Of a stretch of 64,000 bases of DNA, positions 58,805 through 64,000 are shown in pieces; the stretch's first letter is position 1, and every line of letters begins with the position of its first letter. Source of the DNA: CAMDTE01 sp964504345 (GTDB lineage Bacteria > Bacteroidota > Bacteroidia > Flavobacteriales > Schleiferiaceae). The position numbers and the translations under genes are program-made. The notes beneath the pieces are model-generated. The model did not search any database. It saw only the letters and a program-made list of their open reading frames with translations, and was not told the origin of the DNA. Location: positions 310,001 to 374,000 of the forward strand of contig CAZDDX010000001.1 of NCBI GenBank assembly GCA_964504345.1, written 5' to 3'.

Positions 58805-60004
58805 ATGCCCAAACTCTCTGCCAAAGGCGCGGCATTGCCCGCCTCCCCCATTCGCAAATTGGTTCCTTTCGCCGAAGGCGCTGCCCAACGGGGCACGGAA
58901 GTCCTGTACCTAAACATCGGTCAGCCGGACATCCCCACCCCGCAAGTTGCCTTGGACGCGGTCTCCAACCACACCGTCAAGGTGTTGGCCTATTCGCACT
59001 CGGCGGGCTTTGAATCCTACCGACGCGGACTTTTGCAGTACTACGCGCAACACAACGTGCATTTGGAATTGGGCGACGTCATGATCACCACCGGCGGTTC
59101 AGAAGCCCTGCTCTTCGCCATGGGAACCATCTTGGACGCTGGGGACGAAATCATCATCCCAGAACCCTACTACGCCAATTATTCCAGCTTTGCGCAAAGC
59201 AGCGGCGCCGTCGTGGTGCCTGTGGCCAGCCGCATTGAAGACGGTTTTGCCCTGCCCCCCATTGCGCAAATTGAACCCCTCATCACCGATCGCACCCGCG
59301 CCCTACTCATTTGCCATCCGGGCAATCCCACCGGATACTTGTACACGCCGGAGGAATTGAATCAGCTTAAGGATTTGGTGCTGAAACACGACCTCTTTTT
59401 GATCTCCGACGAGGTCTACCGCGAGTTTGTGTACGACGGAAAAAAACACACGTCCGTCATGAGTTTGGCAGGCTTGGAAGAAAACGCCGTTTTGATCGAC
59501 TCCGTTTCCAAGCGCTACTCCATGTGCGGTGCCCGCATTGGAACCTTGGCCAGCAAGAATAAGGCCTTCATGGCCACGGCCCTCAAATTTGCCCAAGCGC
59601 GTTTGAGCCCACCTACCTTCGCCCAAATTGCGTCCGAGGCTGCACTGCAGACCCCGCCCAGTTACTTTGAAGGAGTCTTAGAAGAATACACCCGCCGGCG
59701 AGACGTTTTGGTGGCGGGACTGAATCAAATCCCAGGGGTCTTCTGCCCAATGCCCTCCGGTGCTTTTTACGCCGTGGCGCAACTTCCCGTGGACAGTGCA
59801 GATCGTTTTGCGGAATGGATTCTGAGTAACTTTTCCTTTGAGGGCGCCACCGTCATGATGGCCCCAGCCTCCGGCTTCTACACAGACCCCGCCTTGGGTG
59901 CGAGACAAGTGCGTTTGGCGTACGTGTTGGAGGTGGAAAAACTGCAGCAGGCGCTGCGTGTGCTGTCAGCAGCATTGGAGGCCTACCCCGGAACCCAGCG
60001 TTGA
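58805..60004 (+). CDS. Class I/II aminotransferase (PLP)
   Basis: A 399-residue fold-type I PLP enzyme. Landmarks are YLNIGQPDIPTP near the N-terminus, TTGGSEALLFAMGTILDAGD, ICHPGNPTG (Asn binding the cofactor), LISDEVYREFVYDG and the Schiff-base Lys in DSVSKRYSMCGARIG. It matches bacterial aspartate or aromatic aminotransferases of subgroup I; the precise amino donor is unknown. It begins 10 nt after the terminator tail and is followed by murB after 1 nt, so the two share a transcript. Confidence 0.9.
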   Translation: MPKLSAKGAALPASPIRKLVPFAEGAAQRGTEVLYLNIGQPDIPTPQVALDAVSNHTVKVLAYSHSAGFESYRRGLLQYYAQHNVHLELGDVMITTGGSEALLFAMGTILDAGDEIIIPEPYYANYSSFAQSSGAVVVPVASRIEDGFALPPIAQIEPLITDRTRALLICHPGNPTGYLYTPEELNQLKDLVLKHDLFLISDEVYREFVYDGKKHTSVMSLAGLEENAVLIDSVSKRYSMCGARIGTLASKNKAFMATALKFAQARLSPPTFAQIASEAALQTPPSYFEGVLEEYTRRRDVLVAGLNQIPGVFCPMPSGAFYAVAQLPVDSADRFAEWILSNFSFEGATVMMAPASGFYTDPALGARQVRLAYVLEVEKLQQALRVLSAALEAYPGTQR

Positions 60005-60005
60005 G

Positions 60006-61043
60006 ATGGCCTTGCACGAAGCGCTCCACGTCGATTTAAAACCGTTCAACACCTTTGGGTTGTCGTGCGTAGCGGATCGGGTGCTAACGGCTACCACGGA
60101 AGAAGACGTACGCGATGCCGTGGGCACGGTTGCGGCCAACGATTCCCTTTCGCTGGTACTGGGCGGCGGAAGCAATTTGCTCTTCACCCAGGAACGCCTG
60201 ACCGGAACCGTGCTGCACATCAACCTCCGGGGGAAGCGCGTGGTGAGCGAAACGGACGACGTCGTGGTGGTGGAAGCTGCGGCCGGCGAACCTTGGCACC
60301 CTTTTGTCTTGTGGACCTTGGAGAACGGATGGGGCGGATTGGAGAACCTCTCCCTCATCCCCGGCAACGTGGGCACCACGCCCGTGCAAAATGTGGGCGC
60401 ATACGGCGTAGAAACCAAAGACGTGTGCACCGAGGTTCGTTTTGTGGAGCGCGGCACCGGTGCCGTGCACACCTTTTCTGCGGCCGACTGTGCCTTTGGC
60501 TACCGCGATTCCGTATTCAAGGGCCCTTGGCGAAACCGCGCCGTAATTACCGCGGTACGCTTTCAACTGACCAAAAGAAACCACACCCTGAAGACGCACT
60601 ACGGTTCCGTAGACGCTGAATTGGAGGCCGCTGGCACACCACCCTCACCACAAAGCATTTCCGACGCCGTGGTGAGCATCCGTCGGTCCAAATTACCGGA
60701 TCCTTCAGAGTTGGGCAACAGTGGAAGCTTCTTCAAAAACCCAACCGTAAGCGCCGAGGACTACGAACGCCTATGTGCCCAAAAGCCAGACGCGCCCGGG
60801 TACCCGCAAGCAGATGGCCGCGTGAAGTTGGCCGCCGGGTGGTTGATTGAGCAAGCCGGCTGGAAAGGCTATCGTCGGGGCGATGCGGGCGTCCACGCCA
60901 AACAGGCCCTGGTATTGGTGAACTACGGCGGTGCCACTGGGCCGGAAATCTGGCAATTGGCCCAAGACCTAGTGGCCGACGTGCACGCAAAATTTGGCGT
61001 TACCTTGGAGCCGGAAGTCAATTTGGTTGGAGGCGGATTGTGA
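60006..61043 (+). CDS. murB: UDP-N-acetylenolpyruvoylglucosamine reductase MurB
   Basis: A 345-residue FAD enzyme with LVLGGGSNLLFT (FAD-binding), LSLIPGNVGTTPVQNVGAYG, and the catalytic-site GNSGSFFKNP near the C-terminus; GYRDSVFKG supplies the conserved Tyr-Arg. It reduces UDP-GlcNAc-enolpyruvate to UDP-MurNAc, the second committed step of peptidoglycan synthesis. The ATG at 60006 is nested right after the aminotransferase stop. It is followed by the microprotein gene, which has its own promoter. Confidence 0.95.
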   Translation: MALHEALHVDLKPFNTFGLSCVADRVLTATTEEDVRDAVGTVAANDSLSLVLGGGSNLLFTQERLTGTVLHINLRGKRVVSETDDVVVVEAAAGEPWHPFVLWTLENGWGGLENLSLIPGNVGTTPVQNVGAYGVETKDVCTEVRFVERGTGAVHTFSAADCAFGYRDSVFKGPWRNRAVITAVRFQLTKRNHTLKTHYGSVDAELEAAGTPPSPQSISDAVVSIRRSKLPDPSELGNSGSFFKNPTVSAEDYERLCAQKPDAPGYPQADGRVKLAAGWLIEQAGWKGYRRGDAGVHAKQALVLVNYGGATGPEIWQLAQDLVADVHAKFGVTLEPEVNLVGGGL

Positions 61044-61074
61044 TCCGTTTCACACCCAATCAAGCCCCGTACCG

Positions 61075-61082
61075 TACCTTTG
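61075..61082 (+). promoter_or_regulatory. -7 promoter element, four-Cys microprotein
   Basis: TACCTTTG, 23 nt before the ATG at 61106. Confidence 0.65.
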
Positions 61083-61105
61083 CACTAGATTAAGACCGAC
61101 ACCTT

Positions 61106-61315
61106 ATGGCCCTACTGAAACTTTTTGGCATTGTTGCATTCATGCTCGCGTTGGGCGGTTTGGGTATGGCCATCAAAATTTGGGGCAAAAAAGACGGGGA
61201 ATTTTCCGGTACCTGTGCCAGCAACAGCCCCTTCCTCAATAAAGAAGGCGAATCCTGTGCCTTTTGCGGCGCGGCACCGTCGGAACAGTGCAAGAGCACC
61301 GAATCTGCTGCCTAA
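61106..61315 (+). CDS. Four-Cys membrane microprotein, possible NqrM analogue
   Basis: A 69-residue protein with one transmembrane helix (LFGIVAFMLALGGLGMAIKI) and a short soluble tail containing Cys37, Cys51, Cys54 and Cys62 (SGTCASNSPFLNK, ESCAFCGAAPSEQC). The layout, single helix plus four Cys, is that of NqrM (DUF539), a maturation factor needed for assembling the Fe site in Na+-NQR of Vibrio, and the gene lies convergent to apbE and nqrF. The Cys spacing differs from NqrM, so this is a functional guess. The start has TACCTTTG 23 nt upstream. Confidence 0.7.
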   Translation: MALLKLFGIVAFMLALGGLGMAIKIWGKKDGEFSGTCASNSPFLNKEGESCAFCGAAPSEQCKSTESAA

Positions 61316-61376
61316 CGATACGTCAGCAAACGTTTAACTTTCGGTACGGGGTTGCACCTAGGGTGTGAACCGGTAT

Positions 61377-62366
61377 CTAGGGAATGGTTTGAAACGTTTT
61401 GACGTTGCCCTTTTCGTCGCTGTAAATTAGGAAAACGTGAAAATTCGGATGGTTGGTTGCCCACTTTTGGGCAGCGGCTTGACCCATGGCTACTAAGGCT
61501 GTGGCCACACCGTCCGCCTCTGATGCCGACGATGCCAAAACCGTAGCACTCAACACATCGGTCTGCGCTGTCCAACCGGTAAACGGATTGAGGGTATGTC
61601 CGTACTTTCTTCCTGTGCTGGGGTCCGTGCGGTATTTTCGATAATTTCCGGAAGTTGCCATGCCCCTCGATTTCAACGGAACTTGGGTTGCCGGAGTGCT
61701 GGAGCGCTTCTCTTGCGGGGCGTCCACGGCCACCTGAAAAGGCGAACCGTCGGGTTTTCCGCCCAAGGCATACAACTCCCCCCCGATCTCCACCAATGCG
61801 TGTTTTACCCCCATTTGACGGAGCACGAGCGCCACCCCATCCACGGAATGCCCCTGTGCAAAAGCATTCACATCGTACACGACCCGGCGGGATTGTTGAA
61901 GCTGCGCCACGGTAAGTGTGTCGGACTTTGCATTGCCCAAACCCAGGATAGCGTTTTTACCGGTAAATCCCCACGCTTCCGTGTACTTTCCCACCAACGG
62001 ATCCATCCATCCGTCGGTCAAGATCTGCAACCGCTGCCCTTCGTCCAAGACAGCTTTCGCCAGAGGTGAAAAGGAACGTTTTGCGTCCCATTGACCGGCA
62101 TTCCACAACGAAAGTTCACTTTGGGAATCCCAAAGGGATACCGCGCGGTTGTAGGATTCTAAATACCGACGCACTCGAGCGCTGACGGTGTCTGCGCCGG
62201 GCGTCTTTTCCTCAGGCCAATAGGTAATGTTGAAGGTAGTGCCTTGAGCTTCTCCGGTTAAGACAAACGGAGCTTCCTCTGGCCCCGCGCTGGACGGCGA
62301 ACAGGCAACGGATACCAGCACAGCTACCGCAAAAAAAAGGCTACCCGAAGGGTAGCCTTTTTGCAT
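61377..62366 (-). CDS. apbE: FAD:protein FMN transferase ApbE
   Basis: A 329-residue lipoprotein (signal FAVAVLVSVAC, Cys21). The ApbE core has QGTTFNITYWPEE, ESYNRAVSLWDSQSELSLWN, VDVNAFAQG-like YDVNAFAQGHSVD, LVEIGGELYALGG and the C-terminal THTLNPFTG-like YGHTLNPFTG followed by SAS-EADGVATAL. It attaches FMN covalently to Thr of NqrB and NqrC, so its place next to nqr is functional. The ATG at 62366 lies 10 nt after the nqrF stop. The first twelve codons form a perfect terminator hairpin, described separately. Confidence 0.95.
   Translation of the reverse strand: MQKGYPSGSLFFAVAVLVSVACSPSSAGPEEAPFVLTGEAQGTTFNITYWPEEKTPGADTVSARVRRYLESYNRAVSLWDSQSELSLWNAGQWDAKRSFSPLAKAVLDEGQRLQILTDGWMDPLVGKYTEAWGFTGKNAILGLGNAKSDTLTVAQLQQSRRVVYDVNAFAQGHSVDGVALVLRQMGVKHALVEIGGELYALGGKPDGSPFQVAVDAPQEKRSSTPATQVPLKSRGMATSGNYRKYRTDPSTGRKYGHTLNPFTGWTAQTDVLSATVLASSASEADGVATALVAMGQAAAQKWATNHPNFHVFLIYSDEKGNVKTFQTIP
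62331..62362 (-). terminator. Intrinsic terminator inside the apbE start region
   Basis: On the minus strand a perfect 13-bp stem AAAAAGGCTACCC / GGGTAGCCTTTTT closes on a 3-nt loop and runs into eight Ts. It spans codons 2-12 of apbE, directly downstream of nqrF. Confidence 0.85.
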
Positions 62367-62376
62367 TCTTGAACGA

Positions 62377-63687
62377 TTACCCTCCGAAATCATCGAAGGC
62401 AACGTTTTCAGCCGGAACCCCAAAATCATCTACCATCTTCAAAACGGCAGCATTCATCATAGGCGGTCCGCAGAAATAGAACTCAATGTCCTCAGGGGCC
62501 TCGTGCTTGCCCAAGTAATTATCAATCAGAGCTTGGTGCACAAATCCTACAAAACCGTCACCGGCCTTATCGTCCATGCTCGTCTTGGCAACCCAATTGT
62601 CTTCCGGTAAGGGCTCAGACAACACCATGTTGAAGGTGAAGTTTGGGAACTCCTTTTCGATGTTCTGGAAGTCGTCGACGTAGAACAATTCCCGACGGGA
62701 ACGACCGCCGTACCAGTAGGACACCTTACGGCCTGTCTTCAGCGTATGAAACAAGTGGAAGAGGTGGGAACGCATGGGAGCCATTCCGGCACCACCGCCA
62801 ATGTAAATCATTTCCGCATCGGTTTCCTTGATGTGGAACTCGCCGTAAGGACCCGAGATAGTCACCTTGTCTCCAGGCTTCAGGTTGAAGACGTACGAGG
62901 AGCACACCCCGGGGTTGACGTCTGCCCAACCGCCTTTAGCACGATCCCACGGCGGCGTTGCAATCCGGATGTTCAACATAACGATGTTGCCCTCCGCCGG
63001 GTGGTTGGCCATGGAGTACGCGCGGAACAACGGCTCGTCGTTCTTCATCTTCAAATCCCACAACTTGAACTTATCCCACTCACTTTGGAACTCGTTAGGT
63101 TGTTTGCCCAAACGCGGATGTGCGGTGATGTCAATGTTTTTGTAATCCACTTCAATGGCAGGGACGTCGATTTGAATGTAACCACCCGCCAAGAAATCCA
63201 AATTCTCGCCTTCCGGCAATTTCACGACGAATTCCTTGATGAAGGATGCTACGTTGTAGTTGGAAACCACCTCGCATTCCCACTTCTTAATACCGAAGAT
63301 TTCTTCCGGCACCTTGACAGTCATGTCTCCTTTAACCTTTACTTGGCAACCCAAACGCCAATTGTCTTGGATTTGCTTTCGGTTGAAAAATCCAGTTTCT
63401 GTTGGGAGAATTTCTCCACCGCCTTCGGTAACCTGGCATCGGCACATGCCGCACGTACCCCCACCACCGCAAGCGGATGGCAAAAAGATCTTGTTGTTGC
63501 TCAAGGTAGACAACAACGTGCTGCCGGACTCTACTTCCGAAACCTCACCGTTGATGTTCAACTTTACAGGGCCCGACGGTGACAAGCGCGCTTTTGCCTG
63601 AAGCAAAATGGTCACCAATAGAACCGTCACCAGCGTGAACACCGCCACACTGATCAAAATCGTCGAAACGGAAATTGCTAAATACAT
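62377..63687 (-). CDS. nqrF: Na+-NQR subunit F
   Basis: A 436-residue protein: one N-terminal membrane helix (ISVSTILISVAVFTLVTVLL), a plant-type [2Fe-2S] ferredoxin domain with SACGGGGTCGMCRCQ (Cys73, Cys79, Cys82 and the distant Cys114), then the FAD domain (PLFRAYSMANHP) and the NADH domain (YIGGGAGMAPMRS, CGPPMMNAAVLKM). It is the NADH-oxidising subunit of the Na+-pumping NADH:quinone oxidoreductase. It follows nqrE after 13 nt and precedes apbE by 10 nt. Confidence 0.97.
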   Translation of the reverse strand: MYLAISVSTILISVAVFTLVTVLLVTILLQAKARLSPSGPVKLNINGEVSEVESGSTLLSTLSNNKIFLPSACGGGGTCGMCRCQVTEGGGEILPTETGFFNRKQIQDNWRLGCQVKVKGDMTVKVPEEIFGIKKWECEVVSNYNVASFIKEFVVKLPEGENLDFLAGGYIQIDVPAIEVDYKNIDITAHPRLGKQPNEFQSEWDKFKLWDLKMKNDEPLFRAYSMANHPAEGNIVMLNIRIATPPWDRAKGGWADVNPGVCSSYVFNLKPGDKVTISGPYGEFHIKETDAEMIYIGGGAGMAPMRSHLFHLFHTLKTGRKVSYWYGGRSRRELFYVDDFQNIEKEFPNFTFNMVLSEPLPEDNWVAKTSMDDKAGDGFVGFVHQALIDNYLGKHEAPEDIEFYFCGPPMMNAAVLKMVDDFGVPAENVAFDDFGG

Positions 63688-63700
63688 CGCTTGGCAGAAA

Positions 63701-64000
63701 TTAAAGTTTGATGCCCATGAAGCCCATAAACGCCATGCCCATCAGACCGGTGATGATGAAGGTAATGCCCAGACCGCGCAATGGAGCGGGTACATGGCTG
63801 TATTTCAAGCGCTCGCGGATGGCGGCAATGGCTACGATGGCCAATAACCAACCCACACCGGATCCCAATCCAAAAACGGTAGCCTCGGTGATGGTGCTGT
63901 AGGCACGCTCCTGAACGAACAAGGCACCGCCCAAAATGGAGCAGTTTACGGCGATTAACGGCAAGAAAATTCCCAATGCGTTGTAGAGCGCAGGAGCAAA
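63701..64000 (-). CDS. nqrE: Na+-NQR subunit E (partial)
   Basis: The C-terminal 99 residues of NqrE; the 5' end lies beyond the window. Visible segments are FAPALYNALGIFLPLIAVNC with SILGGALF (the Cys of the intramembrane Fe site region), ATVFGLGSGVGWLLAIVAIA and a last helix ending GFMGIKL. NqrE and NqrD together carry the Fe centre in the membrane. Further nqr genes are expected to the right. Confidence 0.95.
   Translation of the reverse strand, partial: FAPALYNALGIFLPLIAVNCSILGGALFVQERAYSTITEATVFGLGSGVGWLLAIVAIAAIRERLKYSHVPAPLRGLGITFIITGLMGMAFMGFMGIKL

Noticed and set aside
1..64000. CRISPR arrays, prophage, toxin-antitoxin or restriction-modification genes
   Set aside because: I looked for regular spaced repeats and for typical motifs and found none; all long frames resolve to core or envelope genes.

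Overview
The window is chromosomal DNA of a Bacteroidota bacterium, most likely order Flavobacteriales (perhaps near Schleiferiaceae/Cryomorphaceae), with moderately high GC by eye. The evidence is the Bacteroidetes -7 promoter element (TAnnTTTG, mostly TACCTTTG or TACTTTTG) before many genes, the near absence of Shine-Dalgarno sequences, a type IX secretion C-terminal domain, bacillithiol genes, Na+-NQR genes, lipid A/Kdo genes, and family-specific proteins (DUF5606, DUF6952, YtxJ). It is almost entirely densely packed core genome. I see no phage, insertion sequence, CRISPR array, rRNA or toxin-antitoxin system.

Layout. 1-2.3 kb: a cut-off SGNH hydrolase and a LysM protein (cell wall), plus a small membrane protein. 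2.3-4.2 kb: an RluB-type pseudouridine synthase with a long Arg-rich repeat tail, then tRNA-His. 4.2-7.7 kb: YeiH-type exporter, glycosyltransferase, BshB1 and a glutathione-peroxidase-like lipoprotein. 7.7-12 kb: ccmBCDEF for cytochrome c heme delivery, with a CxxxY CcmE. 12-16.4 kb: DUF2520, kdsC, an unknown membrane protein, maf and nhaC. 16.4-21 kb: an outer membrane protein, corA, a GT2 glycosyltransferase and dnaK. 21-28.7 kb: lipoprotein, panB, RluA-type synthase, priA, pfkA, an rRNA methyltransferase and a small lipoprotein. 28.7-33 kb: TauE-type and ZIP transporters, then a redox group (peroxiredoxin, esterase, DUF6952, thioredoxin). 33-38.6 kb: ppx, ppk, mazG, DUF5606, TPR lipoprotein and def, all on the minus strand. 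38.6-47.8 kb: ruvX, dapD, GT2, cca, a TnpR-like protein, miaA, lpxK, gatB and a TlpA-like lipoprotein. 47.8-52.7 kb: a 1059-residue T9SS-exported beta-propeller protein, lipA, ytxJ and a 42-residue lipoprotein. 52.7-58.2 kb: ung, rmuC, rlmB and valS. 58.2-64 kb: a DUF1573 protein, an aminotransferase, murB, a four-Cys membrane microprotein, apbE, nqrF and the end of nqrE.

How genes work together. Envelope building (murB, kdsC, lpxK, glycosyltransferases), respiration (Ccm, Na+-NQR with its flavin transferase ApbE), thiol redox (BshB1, YtxJ, peroxiredoxin, thioredoxin, GPx-like), polyphosphate turnover (Ppk/Ppx) and RNA modification or repair are represented as short operons, often joined by ATGA or GTGA overlaps.

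No obvious new defence or mobile system is present. The signals most worth following are regulatory. More than a dozen genes have the start codon 4-6 nt behind the -7 element, implying leaderless mRNAs, including divergent pairs only 27-35 nt apart. A perfect intrinsic terminator is also built into the first codons of apbE, directly behind nqrF. Other leads are the NqrM-like microprotein beside apbE/nqr, the unknown membrane protein in the kdsC-maf slot, and the 42-residue lipoprotein coupled to ytxJ.
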